NCBI RefSeq assembly: GCF_964355755.1
Contig: NC_092678.1
Coordinates: 18,820,922-18,884,921, forward strand
Reading direction: 5' to 3'
DNA length: 64,000 nucleotides
DNA from: Antedon mediterranea
Taxonomy: Eukaryota > Echinodermata > Crinoidea > Comatulida > Antedonidae
In this document: in pieces, positions 46,300-58,247 of the stretch
Position numbering within the stretch: position 1 is the stretch's first letter
How the letters are laid out: each line of letters starts with the position of its first letter
Made by a program: the position numbers and the translations under genes
The notes under the pieces: model-generated
Told to the model about the DNA's origin: nothing
Seen by the model: only the letters and a program-made list of their open reading frames with translations
Database searches by the model: none

Positions 46300-48770
46300 G
46301 TTTAGTAAATCTCAAAATCACACCTGTATCACTCACCTTCAAAGTATGCAAATTATTAGTACAAGTTACATGAAATATGCAAATTAGGGGGTGAAATTAC
46401 AGGTTCCTATATGTATCGAAAACCGCTAAGGTAGAGAGTTTATTTTTTCAAAAACTTGTTCAGAATGTACATATTTATATTTGCTCTAATGAAACATTTT
46501 ACGAAAAAATGACCGAAAATACAACAATTGACCCTTGACCCTATTTATCCATGTTTGCATACAAAATGCGACTAAAATGTCTAGATAATTTTTTTGGACT
46601 CAAATGACTCGGATACAGTTTTCTTATCGTCAGCATAGGACCTCTTTGTAATTCCCAAAATCACATCTTTGTCACATACCTTGAAAGTATGCAAATTATT
46701 AGTACAAGTTACATGAAATATGCAAATTAGGGGTGGAATTACAGTCTTCCCATATCTCGAAAACCATTAATGCTAGAGAGTTGATTTGAATTCAGAGTTG
46801 ATTCAGAATGTACATATTTATATTCGCTGTAATGAAACATTTTACGCAAAAACTGTCTTGATTGAATTATGACATTTGACCCTTGACCCTATTTCTCAAT
46901 ATTTTCATATAATTCAACTAAAATATCTGTACAGACTGTTTTGGCCTCAAATGACTCAGATACAGGTTTTCTATAGCCAGCATAGAACTGTTATTAATTC
47001 TCAAAATCACACATTTGTTACTTCCCTAGAAAATATGCAAATTAGTAGTACAAGAGGTGAAAGTTGCCATATCTCTATCGGTCATTAGCGTTTTTCGAGA
47101 TACATAAGGCTGTAATTTGCATATTTCATATAACTTGTACTAATAATTTGCATACTTTCGAGTTGCTTGACTTTTGGAATTACTAAACGATCCTATACTG
47201 GCTATATAAAACCTGTATCCAAGTCATTTGAGGCCAAAACAAAGTCTGTACATACATTTTAGTTGCATTAATAATGACCCAGATACAGGTTTTCTATAGC
47301 CAGCATAGAACTGTTTAGTAATTCTCAAAATCACACCTCTGTTACTTCGCTTGAAAGTATGCAAATCAGTAGTACAAGAAAGTTGCCATATCTCTCTCTC
47401 GGTCATTAGCGTTTTCGAGATACATAAGGCAATTCACTGTAATTTGCATATTTCATATAGCTTGTACTACTAATTTGCATACTTTCGAGGTGCTTGACTT
47501 ATACTGGCTATATAAAATCTGTATCCGAGTCATTTGAGGCCAAAACAAAGTCTGTACATACATTTTAGTTGCATTATATGCAAATATTGAGAAATAATAA
47601 TAATGATATCCTGGATTTATATAGCGCTTAATGTTGTGAAACCTCTAAGCGCTGTACATAAACTAATACGAAAAAAGGGAATTCCAACCATGCCAAAATG
47701 AAGGCGTGATTTGGGGAATTACAAAGCGGTCCTATGCTGACTATAGGAAACATGTATCCGAGTTATTTGAGTTCAAAACAAAGTCTCTACAGACATTTTA
47801 GTCGCATTATGTATGCAAACATTGAAATGGGGTCGAGGGTCAATTGTTGTATTTCCGGTTATTTTTTCGAAAAATGTTTCATTAGAGTAAATATAAATAT
47901 GTACATTCTGAACAAGTTATTGAAAAAATCAACTCTCTAGCTTTAGTGGTTTTTGATATATAGGAACCTTTAATTTCACCCACTAATTTGCATATTTCAT
48001 GTAACTTGTACTAATAATTTGCATACTTTGGAGGTGAGTGATACAGGTGTGATTTTGAGATCTACTAAACAGTACTATGTTGGCTATTAGAAACCTGTAT
48101 CGGAGTCATTTGAGGGTAAAACAAAGTCTCTACAGACATTTTAGTTTCATTTATATATGCAATATTGAGAAATGGGGTCGAGGGTCAAATGTCATACTTC
48201 CGGTAAATTTTTTGTAAAATGTTTCATTGGAGCAAATAGAAATATGTACATTTTGAATACGGCTGTGAAAAAATCAGCTCTCTAGCATTAGTGGTTTTTG
48301 AGATATAGGACAACTGTAATTTTTTCCCCTTATTTGCATATTTTATTTAAATTGTACTACTAATTTTCATACTTTCGAGGTGTGTGACAAAGGTGTGATT
48401 TTTGGGAATTACAAGGTGATCCTATGCTGGCCATTAGGAACCTATGTCTGGGTCATTTGAGGGCAAAATAAAGTCTCTACAGACATTTCAGTCACATTGT
48501 ATATGCAAACATTGAGAAATGGGGTCGAAGGTAAAATGTTGTACTTCCGGTCATTTTTTCGTAAAATGTTTCATTAGAGTAAATATAAATATATACATTT
48601 TGAATAGATCAGTGAAAAAAATCAACTCTCTCTGACTAGTAGTTTTTGAGCTATTGTAACCCTGTAATTTCACCCTAATTTGCATATTTAAGCTAATTTG
48701 CATATCATCGGGATGAGTGACAGAGGTGTGATGCTCAAATTTGATCTCCTCATCACATATGACCATTTAA
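46300..48770. repeat. Alternating-orientation satellite, ~345-bp unit, octamer-rich
   Basis: Units contain GTATGCAAATTATTAGTACAAG and ATATGCAAATTAGG blocks, then GAGAGTTGATTT, a GTACATATTTATATT block and AAATGACTCGGATAC. Forward anchors occur near 46,346, 46,690, 47,034 and 47,358. Inverted anchors occur near 47,118, 47,443, 47,986, 48,327 and 48,674. The words ATGCAAAT/ATTTGCAT occur about sixteen times. The array lies in intron 5. No ORF. Confidence 0.8.
47585..47690 (+). repeat. GGATTTATATAGCGCTT / AAGCGCTGTACAT repeat
   Basis: A short hairpin-like unit (GCGCTTAATG...CTAAGCGC) of a type common as a LINE/SINE-tail-like repeat in marine animals. It interrupts the satellite. Confidence 0.4.
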
Positions 48771-49685
48771 AAAAGAAAAATCTCTGTTTACAATTTGTTT
48801 CACTTTGGGCTGTTTTTTTTGCTAGATTGACTAGCCTATTGGACCAACTTTAAAGACTATGTAAATTATCATTAATAAAAATACAGTAGGGCCTAGTTAG
48901 CAACTAACTACACATCTGAGACAGCTATTAAGGTAACCAAGAACGTGTTTTTATTAAACATTAAAACATTATTGTACAGTATGTTAAAACAAAGTGTGAT
49001 TCTCCTACTTGTACCCTATCTGCATAAATGTTTACAATTTGTAACAACTTGTTGCAAGGTTTTATCTCCTGATTTATTACCCGTTTTCATACTCGCGCAT
49101 GCAGTAATAACATGATTTAGGCGAACGTTTTCTAAATATGTTTTATTTTTAATGGCTATGAATACAATTTCATATTTAACACAAATCTTTATCTCTTTAT
49201 CTACTAGTCATAATCAAGCAAGACAATACAGTAACAGAACTTGAATGTAATGTGTTTAATTATAATAGGCCTACCAGCTGGTCAGTTGTCAGAAATGATA
49301 TTTCCTTTTAAATTTGGGAAAAAGTTATATTAAATTAAATACAAATAGGGATGCTGATGAAGTTAATACCAATTTAGTGTCTACGGCCAATAATTACCAA
49401 ATTAACTCTAGATTGGGTCAAATGTCAATAATAAGATTTCTGGTTAATTTTGTAAAATAAGTTCTATTAAGGTAAATAATATTTCATTTCATTTAATTTA
49501 TTTTTGTCTCATAAAAATACAATATATAAACAAAAACATGGACAAAGAACAAAAAACCAGGCAGAGACAGGATTCCTAAAAAGCGAACTTAATCACTATC
49601 TAGTAGGTCTCCTATTGCAATGATTGTATAAAAAACATTTATAATAAAATTTGTATTAACATTAAAAATGCATATAATACTATAT
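48771..49685. other. Intron 5, unassigned
   Basis: AT-rich spacer between the octamer satellite and the foldback element; no gene seen. Confidence 0.4.
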
Positions 49686-51526
49686 CTATATATAAATTTA
49701 CGTAAGGGTAAAATTCGGTAAATCGCGCGTTATTTCTAGAATGTTTACTCGATGGTATATAAAGTTGGTTCGTACTTTCGGTACTGATTTTAACCACCAG
49801 ATGTAACCCTGTTTACTAATTAAATTGAGTTCGATAATTAGTTATTGACGATTAAAACGAATTTAGGTTCAACGATTTGCCCCAAATAGGGGTGTTTTTC
49901 GATTGTGGTATACACTGGCTAATGGATGTCCGTCTTGAAAAATACCCGCAGACAATAATACGAGGATGCTTCGCATTTTCCTATCTCCTCCTACGATAAT
50001 TGTTTTTAATGGCTGAAAACCGGTTGAACAGCTCGAGTAGAGCATCATAATGTTGAAGACAGGCCGATTTTTAAAAAAAAAAATACTATTTTGATAAATT
50101 TAATATACGTTTATACAAATGTATTGATTTGCGATGAATGGAACATTCCAATCTCTGTTCCACAAGTGTCTATTCCCTCAGGCGTCGTAAAGGCAAGTAC
50201 TGTATACTCATAACAGAAATTCGATCCATTTTTTTTTTCAATCTGTGCAGCAGTGGTTGGATATACATTTTTTTTAAACGGATAATGAGCTAGAGTTTTC
50301 ACTCGCCGTGTATTATGTACTAATCTTTATTATTGCAATTAAACTACCCACATCATCACCCTTCTCTCACTGGCATGAGTAGCGTTGTAAAACCAGTAGA
50401 CGATAGGCCTACGGTACATCACATGCCCTAAACGCAGAACAACTTTGGTGGGTAGGGTAGGAACCAACTTAAGTATGAATTGGCTCTAAGAAACAATTGA
50501 AAACCATTAGGCCTACTTATTAAGTTGAGTTAGATAATTTAATATTTATTGACGATTAAATCGAATTTATGGTTTTCCCCGAATAGAGGTGGTTTTCACA
50601 AATTGTTTTACATTATATAAACATATACACATGTACTGTACTATTTCAATCGACTTGGACGGTGATAGTTTCAACAAAGTATTACATCGCAATGTTTTAC
50701 TGTGTTTAGTGGTATATTATTTGTAAAACATGAAAACAATTAATATTTCGTTACTAAATAGATAAAGAATATATTTAAAAATTGTTCCTCTTTGCACCCA
50801 TCCTCTTTCCCATCCCTCAACCCTAATGTTACATACAAAACACAAATTAAGTTTGTTTAAATTTGACTTAAACCATTGGTCTCATTTTGTGACAAGTTTC
50901 TCTTTCGGAAGTAATTCCCAGGGTGCTAATTTTAGTTGAGTACATAAATCACATTGTCTATTTATTCGTTCCTGTAAACGACATGTATTTGTCCTGCGGT
51001 ACGTACATTTGAAATCGCCAGTTTTTTAACGCTGAAATTATTATGTATTCGAGAACCATCTAGTCAAAATAATTTAAAATATATTGCAATATCATTAAAA
51101 ATCGTCAATACATACCAAAAGCTTACTTAAAATAAATTTTAGGCTTATTTATAAAAGTCTTAATACCTGTATTTAAAATTAATGAAAGATTAATATTTAA
51201 ATAAATAAATAAATAAATAAATATAAACATGAATATTCTGAACAAATTGAGACCAGTTTGAGGATCAATTGGTCATAAAACAATATTTCCGGTCATTTTT
51301 TGGAGAAAAAAAATGCCATTAGAGTAAATATAAATGTCTATATTATAAACATGTTTAGACCAAATATAAATATCTAACATTTTGAACAATGGCTGCTAAA
51401 AATGTCCTCTCTGAGTTGGAACTAATTGATATAATAGTTGACATGTTTCTGAGCACTTTGGCGGAAAAAGCTATTGGTAAGCAATCTTTTCCTAGATTTG
51501 TGAAACATTTTGCAAACAAGCCCTAA

Positions 51527-52210
51527 CTAATTGTTATACAATCTTTTAAGCCAAGACATTTTTAAAGATTTAACCTGTGACCTGAAATCAGGCGCTTTAA
51601 CACCGCCACATTGATATTCGTTTATACGAACTAATCTTTTAACCTTTCTTTTTTTACCATCCCACAAAAAGTCAACAATTATGCTATCAACACGTTTTAG
51701 AAAACTTCCAGGTGTGTGTATAATACTTGCAATAGTTGCAAGAAGTTTCGCCATGTCAAGTTTCTTTAATATAATTACTTTTCATAACTAGAGATGTAAG
51801 AGCAACTGGTCTTAAACCGTATAATTGCTTAGCACTATTATTTTTGGGTACTAGAATTATAGTGGATTTTTTCCATAGTTTCTGGCATAACTTTAGCGAG
51901 GACTGGAAGAGGTGTTGAAGAACACCACATAGTTGGTCCGAACAAAAAAATAACGTTTTACTCTCAACCCCACTCTTATTTACACTTAATTTTCGTAAAA
52001 ACGTTTCTATGTGATTTTTTTAAATATTATTCTTTCTATTTGTATTATTTTTAATATTATTGTGTGGAACTTGGACCCGTCTTATTTCATTTAACACCTG
52101 ATTTTAAAATCTTTAATAAAAATCGCCAAGCGCATCGGGTAACAAGTTATCAGTTACATGATCAATATGTATTTCTTGCTTAACTCTATTTTTAGAATGT
52201 ATAGAAGCCA
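51527..52210 (-). pseudogene. Non-LTR RT remnants in the foldback loop
   Basis: Minus-strand frame 51,754-51,527 reads VDFLWDGKKRKVKRL-like residues and GGVKAPDFRSQ, matching the post-RT region of L1/Tx1-type elements. Upstream, at about 51,900-51,780, KKSTIILVPKNN and GLRPVALTSLVMK are early RT motifs from a different, RTE/Rex-like family. Both are short and broken, so they are likely separate old insertions. Confidence 0.55.
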
Positions 52211-52214
52211 AATT

Positions 52215-52262
52215 TTCTTTTACAGCTCACTATGTCTGTCGGTTGATTGGTCGGTTGGTAGG
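52215..52262. repeat. (CGGT)n-type microsatellite
   Basis: TCGGTTGATTGGTCGGTTGGTAGGTCGG pattern preceded by TCACTATGTC. The same leader and repeat occur at about 46,168-46,232, implying a shared source element. Confidence 0.7.
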
Positions 52263-54108
52263 TCGGTCGGTCGGTCGTTAAACACTAATTTGTATATGAC
52301 CTTGACTTGATATCAGTTTCATCTAGCTAAGTCAATTTTTTACAGTATATTCCTTATGGCCAGGAATCGATGTGGTTATTTTTTCAGATTCAGATTTCTG
52401 TTTTACAGCCTTTTCTTTAATAACAATTATCATCATAATTATTTGATTCACTTTTCAACTCGAAATTACGTTATACGAGCACGTCAAAAGTGGTGGTAAA
52501 AATATACTAAATTTTAAAATGAATATAGATCGTCAGAATGCTCGGGAATACCTATTTTGCATTTCATTTTCTTAAAGTGTATCATATGTATGATTTTATT
52601 ATGAAACGAAATAAGAAGCTTAGAGACATAACAGCTTCCTCAATATGTTGTTTCCAGGATCGCCGACATCTGAGTTCTTAACTTTCCATGCCATTTTGTT
52701 TGCATTTTTTTAAATTGTTCCAAGAGCGCCAATTACGATTGGACCCTTCATTTCTTTACAATAGTAATATCAGGTCGATTGTGTTTTAATTTCTTATCCG
52801 TGTAAACTATTATGTCTCAAGTAATTCGAATTTTTTTTTTACAGAAACGAATACATAGACACGATGATTTATGTAGTCAACTAAAATTAACACCCTGGGA
52901 ATTACTTCCGAAAGAGAAACTTGTCACAAAATAAGTCCAATTTTTGTAGTTGGACTTAGTTTATACAAACTCAATTTGTGTTTTGTATGTAACATTATGA
53001 TTAAGAGATGGGGAAGAGGATGGGTACAAAGAGGAACATTTTGTTAATATATTCTTTATCCACTCAGTAATCAAATATTTTGTTCATGTTTTATAGGCCT
53101 ATAAATAATATACCATTAAATACAGTAAAACAACGATTTTATAAATTGTTAAAACTGTCACTGTCATATTCGATTGAAATAGTAAAGTACATGTAACGAT
53201 ACACCACTACAACGTTTATATTTATTGTAATTGTTAATTAATACAAACGTTGAGAAGCAACTGCCAGTAATAAGGTTTATTTGTATGTTATGTGTTTATA
53301 ATCTAACAGTAGGGCCTACCCACACTCACAGTAATAAAGTGTGTATGTATATATGTTTATATTATATCTAACAGTACCTACACTCACAGTAAGAAAGTTG
53401 CGATTCAAATGGCAAAAAGTGGTTAATACGTATTTACAGTATTGTCAAAGTATTGCAATACTATATCTAAGGGTTTATCCCACAACGGCCCATACATTTA
53501 CCTACTTGTGTTAAACCAAATAATTATCCTGGGATACTGACTGATTGGAATGTTCCATTCATCGCAAATCAATACATTTGTATAAACGTATATCAAATCT
53601 ATCAAACATTATGATGATGTACTTGAGCTGTTCAACCGGTTTTCAGCTATCAAAAATTATTGTAGAAGCATGCTCGTATTATTGTGTGCAGGTATTTTTC
53701 AAGATGGACATCCTTTAGAGAGGGTATACGGTACCACGATCGGAAAACAATCCTATTTGTGGCAAATCCTTGAACCTAAATTCGTTTTAATCGTCAATAA
53801 CTAATTATCTAACTCAATTTAATTAGTAAACAAGGGTACATCAGGTGGTTAATATCAGTACCAAAAGTACGAACCAACTTATATACCATCGAGTAAACAT
53901 TCTAGAAGTAACGCGCGATTTACCGAATTTTGCCCTTACGTAAATTTATATATAGAAGCCAACTTAGCGTAATAGTATCGTATATTCTCTCTTTCTTCGT
54001 TATTTCTATACTTCTTTTATATCCATTGACTAGTTCCTACTATAAAGCATTGTATTATGTAATATCACATTTTTTTCAAAAGATTAAAACTTCACATTAT
54101 TTTGGCAG

Positions 54109-54333
54109 ATCTTGCTTGTCCTCTTGATATAACTAAAGGTGCGTTAAACTCAGACCAAGTTCCTGTTTTATGGATTAACCTGACTGTTACTGACAGTGTT
54201 GGTATAGGTCTGACAGCTACTTGTACTCCACCTTCTGGTTCATTTTTCAAATTCAATTCAACTATTGTTATCTGTTCCGCTATTGATAGAGCTGGAAATA
54301 CTGATAATTGTACTTTTAAAGTTAATGTCACTG
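54109..54333 (+). CDS. Exon 6: HYR domain
   Basis: Acceptor TTGGCAG|A, donor G|GTAAGT, 225 bp, phase 1 to 1. It encodes ~75 residues of a hyalin-repeat domain: LACPLDI start, VTVTDSVG, a TCTPPSGSFF segment, the IVICSAIDRAGN motif and a DNCTF end. Four cysteines are in the family order. HYR domains are Ig-like adhesion modules abundant in echinoderm extracellular proteins and often sit beside CCP. There are three N-glycosylation sequons (NLT, NST, NCT). It starts only 153 bp after the foldback element. Confidence 0.85.
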
Positions 54334-54634
54334 GTAAGTGTTGAATTCCTATCTACTCTTTAAAACTACTACCCCATCAAGATAACCATCCAATATCCCA
54401 GGTTAATTCTCTATTAACGTCGTCCTGTTCTTCTGTGCTTACTTTGAATGTATTGTGATTTTAGGAGTGTAAATGAAAAATGAACACTATTCATTGTAAT
54501 AATATCCATTCAGTATAAAATTCATTTTTAATAGCTACCTTATGACAATCCTAATTTCAAAAGATAATAAATACATTGAAATATTATTATTATTATTGTT
54601 GAATTGTTAAATTCAATAAATTATTTTACTGCAG

Positions 54635-54778
54635 ATATCAGTGCAACGAACCCTTGTACCAATGGAGGCATTGTTTATCAGCCTGATGAAATGATTTTTG
54701 AAATTCAAACTGTAACCGATGGCTTTTATTGCGCATGTCCACCTGGTTTCAGAGGTCTTACTTGTACTGGAGAAATTG
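54635..54778 (+). CDS. Exon 7: EGF-like domain lacking one disulfide pair
   Basis: Acceptor CTGCAG|A, donor G|GTTTGT (weak), 144 bp, phase 1 to 1. It has the hallmark NPCTNGG start and FYCACPPGFRGLTC end of a laminin/EGF type module. Only four cysteines are present: by position, Cys 2, 4, 5 and 6. Cys 1 and Cys 3, which normally pair, are both missing. The intact GFRGLTC end makes the call secure. Confidence 0.8.
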
Positions 54779-55311
54779 GTTTGTTACTTTTACATTTGTA
54801 TCCAATATCTATGCGTTCTTGTGAACCATACACCGCCGCCAAGAATGCTAATAGCTAATTAATTATACCTTCTTGATAATGTGATGTCCTGCCATTATAA
54901 AGTAACTAACAGGTGGTATACCCGCCTCAGAGACAGAGTTTCAAGTGTAATTTAAATACGTCCCGATACAATCACGATCATTGTGATACCTCAATATCCC
55001 AATGCTGCTTCACTATCTCTCACTTACGCACCCACTGCTCCACCCCCTCCTTCCCAACACATACCACACGTAAGTGATGTTTTTAACTATACCTTCTCGG
55101 AACAAATTCCGGTAATGTTGATATCCCATTGTTCATCTTAATTACAAATTGTTTATCTTTTGAATTGGTTTTAAAATGAATTCTACATAAGTTTAGAAAT
55201 TTTTATTTAATTATTTTTTTATGTATTTTAATATTTTTACAAGTTCTACACTTTCAGTGGGGATATGTATTGTTATCTTTTTAGAATATTTGATTTAATT
55301 TCTTTTTATAG
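54779..55311. other. Intron 7
   Basis: No repeat or gene recognised. Confidence 0.4.
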
Positions 55312-55440
55312 TTGAATGTAGTCGCAATGAATTTACCTGTGGAAGCGGTGAATGTATCTCACTTAGCAAGATGTGTGATAATGTACAGTATGACTGTGCA
55401 GATAACTCAGATGAACCAGACGAATGTCAAAATAAGAAAG
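55312..55440 (+). CDS. Exon 8: LDL-receptor class A domain
   Basis: Acceptor TTATAG|T, donor G|GTACAT, 129 bp, phase 1 to 1. One complete LDLa module with six cysteines (VECS, FTCG, GECI, KMCDN, YDCAD, DEC) and the calcium cluster CADNSDEPDEC. LDLa domains bind ligands in a Ca-dependent way. In this gene it separates the EGF module from the unassigned region. Confidence 0.9.
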
Positions 55441-55620
55441 GTACATTTTGAAACCCGGGATTTAGCTTTCAATGATTCACCAAGTAATACGTATTTAAAA
55501 AACCGTTGCGAATTAAAGTTGGAATTTATTCTGACTTGTTAAGCCTCCACTGATTGTGAGGGCGTTTGTTGTATGAGAGAATGTATCTGGTGGGTGAAAA
55601 TCTGTGATAATACCATACAT

Positions 55621-55692
55621 GGCTCTGTGGTCTAGTGGTATGATACTCGCCCTGTAAGCGAGAGGTTGCAGGTTCGAATCCAGCCAGAGACA
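55621..55692 (+). tRNA. tRNA-like gene, anticodon TGT (Thr by anticodon)
   Basis: 72 bases in intron 8. The acceptor GGCTCTG pairs with CAGAGAC except one G-A. The anticodon stem CTCGC/GCGAG is perfect around CCTGTAA, giving TGT, but position 33 is C instead of U. The B box GGTTCGAATCC is good, but the T stem has a central A-A mismatch. The A box is TGGTCTAGTGG. It is probably a tRNA pseudogene or SINE head. TTTTTT follows, as for a Pol III terminator. Confidence 0.45.
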
Positions 55693-55839
55693 TTTTTTCA
55701 TAAAACTAAAAAATATGGAACTTTCGCCAATGAGCTATGCTCGACGCGATTATGAGATCATGTTCCGAATATGAGCACTGTTTCTATAATTTACAGTATG
55801 ATTTATATATAATTTACACAGTGCTACGCAACATCATTG

Positions 55840-55845
<6 letters not shown>

Positions 55846-55873
<28 letters not shown>
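55846..55873. repeat. (TA)n microsatellite
   Basis: About 13 TA units in intron 8. Confidence 0.9.
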
Positions 55874-55875
<2 letters not shown>

Positions 55876-56016
55876 TATCATAATTATTCTTATTATCAAC
55901 ATAGATAGATATAAATTGTAGACGATGTTATAGAGAGCTAAAACCCACTGTATTTATCAAAATAGTTTGCTATAGGTAGGCTAAATATTACATAATCATT
56001 TTATTTTATATTTTAG

Positions 56017-56171
56017 AAAAAGTATGTGACGATTTGTTGCAACTTCTGGACATTCTGACATCAACATGCGGTAAACTCCAACAACTGAACGGCTTTTCCA
56101 AACTGGGAGGTTCGCAAAACCTATTTAGTTTTAGATTATGTTTTCCAGAGGCTAAGAATATAATAGCAAGG
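56017..56171 (+). CDS. Exon 9: unassigned Cys-containing region, part 1
   Basis: Acceptor ATTTTAG|A, donor AGG|GTACGT, 155 bp, phase 1 to 0. It encodes ~52 residues: a Leu-rich helix (VCDDLLQLLDILTSTCG), then a Gly/Ser turn and a strand with a third Cys (FSFRLCFPEAKN). I recognise no family. The change from phase-1 to phase-0 introns shows that exons 9-11 form one unit not built by simple module shuffling. Confidence 0.7.
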
Positions 56172-56639
56172 GTACGTACATAATTCACTTTAAATATTTA
56201 TACTTGGTATATATATATACTTGACTTAAGTCAATATCAATATTAATTTATTACTAGAAGTTGCAAAATTCAAGTGAATGTTGTGAGTAGCAGCAGATCT
56301 ATGAAGTGTCCTCAAACAAAATGTAAGCGGCGGACATTGCCTACTCGAAGAGGGAGAGAAAGGGGGTTTGGACCCGTGCCGAACAATTGAATGATTATGA
56401 TTTACGTACAGTCCAATGATAATGTGTTTTGATGACACGGGGACCGCTTAATGTTTTTTGCCAAACAAAATAAAGAAAAATATTTTGATTAGCGTCTAAT
56501 ATAAACAAGACAAACTAGTTGTAACCAAAATCCCATTGACATTCGATTTGTGTGTTTAAATCTACCAAATGTTCTGTTCATGTTTTTAGAAACAATACAT
56601 ATATGTACATGTTAAGTTAAAACATTATATTTTTTATAG
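56172..56639. other. Intron 9
   Basis: No gene or repeat recognised. Confidence 0.4.
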
Positions 56640-56756
56640 GTCGGAGTTAATATATCTGCATACATTGGAAATGAGATTTCAGAAGACGGCACACTTTTTG
56701 TAGCCTTACTTTCATCTGATTCAACAGTCATTGTCTTTCCAGTTATTCATTTCAGA
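56640..56756 (+). CDS. Exon 10: unassigned region, part 2
   Basis: Acceptor TTATAG|G, donor AGA|GTAAGA, 117 bp, phase 0 to 0. It encodes 39 residues with alternating hydrophobic strands (VGVNISAYIG, GTLFVALLSS, STVIVFPVIHF) and no Cys, consistent with a beta-sheet core. It has no recognisable motif. Confidence 0.65.
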
Positions 56757-57282
56757 GTAAGAAAATACTTCACTAATACTCAATAGTTCTGCTTAAATAA
56801 TTATGTATTCATACTAAATTACTTTTACTAAAATAATGTAAAATAAAGAATTGACTGGTGATTTATACATACGTTATTTCAAAATCATGATATTCAACTC
56901 ATTTTAAGAGGCAATAATTAAATCAAAGTAAATTGTTTGAAGACACTTGATATATTGTTTATTCCATGTTGACTTTTTTCCTATTGTAACACTTTAAAGA
57001 AAAACAATACTGTAACCCTGCACTAATAACATATTTATGTGATCATTACATATTGATATGATAATATAAAACAAACTCCAAAAAAATATATCATGAACCA
57101 ATCATAAAGTACCAAAGATGAGCAACAGAACAATTCATCTTGGCTTGCCTCACGTATTATTAGAATCTCTGAAACTTGGTTTTTCTTTTAATTCCCATAA
57201 GAACTATTCATTTCTATTACAATTAATGATTATGCAATATTAAAAATTGTGGTACTTACGTTTACATCATAATACATTCCAG
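56757..57282. other. Intron 10
   Basis: No gene or repeat recognised. Confidence 0.4.
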
Positions 57283-57601
57283 GTACATCTCAAAGACGAT
57301 GTAACATTCTTCGAAAAAACCTTGACTGATCTCCAGAATTTCGAACAACATGGCCAACAGCTTGTTTCGTTATCGTTTCTTCCTGATAGCGGTACAGAAC
57401 ACAAATTACTTTCACCGATCACATGTTTGAGTCAATATGAACAATATTGCGTAACTCTCACCATAAGGACATTTATATCAGACTGTAAGGATGAATGTAT
57501 TGATAAATATGCAGAATGGGTACGAGCAATTGAAGATAAATTTAATTGTGAGATGACTTCAATAAATAGTGTTATTGACGAGTTGTATGGCAAATATATC
57601 G
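57283..57601 (+). CDS. Exon 11: unassigned region, part 3
   Basis: Acceptor ATTCCAG|G, donor G|GTATGT, 319 bp, phase 0 to 1. It encodes ~106 residues with five cysteines (ITCLS, QYCVT, SDCKD, DECID, FNCEM). The first half looks like strands, and the second like a charged helix pair ending in a Tyr-Gly-Lys-Tyr tail. With exons 9 and 10 it makes a ~197-residue region with eight Cys. No family recognised. Confidence 0.7.
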
Positions 57602-57851
57602 GTATGTAGAACGTAATTATTTTGTTTAATATCTTAGGTTAGGTACAATCATAGCATCGCATTTCTTTAAAATATGCCTACACACAACGCGAGTTAAGTT
57701 AGGCTCTCTTGAAAAAATTGTCAAACATGGTGGTTTTTGTAGATTTTAACGCAAAAGATCGACTTTGCAAAGTTCTCATAGCTTCAAGAGATTGAAGTTA
57801 AAGTTTTAGAAGGGCATTTACATAATTATTCGTTTATCATTTACAATTTAG

Positions 57852-58047
57852 TTGCACCAATTATTACGTCAATCAGTAGATCGATGAACATCAATTCAGA
57901 AAAAAGCGTCACATTATACTGTGTAGCCTATGGAGTTCCAGCAGCAACTGTCCAATGGGAAACGGTTAATGATGAAGGCGAATACGCAAATGTTACAGCT
58001 CCATCTACCACTCAGTCAGTTTACGAAATGACAAATATTTCAGCAAC
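57852..58047 (+). CDS. Exon 12: Ig-like domain 2, first part
   Basis: Acceptor AATTTAG|T, donor AAC|GTAATT, 196 bp, phase 1 to 2. It encodes the first three quarters of an I-set-like Ig: SVTLYCVAYGVPAATVQWE, with the canonical Cys and Trp, through YEMTNIS. The second Cys lies on the next exon. The intron within the Ig contrasts with the single-exon Ig at 38,431. Confidence 0.8.
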
Positions 58048-58247
58048 GTAATTTGTTTTTATTATTATTGAACATTTTCAATCTAGCTTTGCTTCATCTT
58101 TGTGTTAAATATTGTCATGCACTAATACATGGAAATTTAGAAACAAAAGCACTAGGTAAAATTGTAACTTTTTTTAAACATTTATCTTCTTAGACCTTAT
58201 TCTGTGTATGAAATTATGTATGTAATTAAAGTGTTTTGTATTTGAAG

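Larger units (their letters stand above)
49686..53955. mobile_element. 4.27-kb foldback element with long inverted arms
   Basis: The outer ends are CTATATATAAATTTACG and its complement. Arms of roughly 1.1-1.3 kb match in inverted orientation: 49,690-49,930 with 53,700-53,955, 50,108-50,150 with 53,545-53,590, 50,630-50,720 with 53,110-53,190, and 50,780-51,010 with 52,870-53,040. The loop (51,020-52,860) holds decayed LINE pieces. No transposase or clear target duplication is seen. Confidence 0.8.

Noticed and set aside
46300-48770. Regular repeats that might suggest a CRISPR array
   Set aside because: Units are ~345 bp, switch orientation and lack short identical repeats with unique spacers; the DNA is eukaryotic.
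53930-54127. 65-codon plus-strand frame just before the HYR exon
   Set aside because: It reads across the foldback terminus and the splice acceptor in another frame; hydrophobic residues come from T-rich intron DNA.
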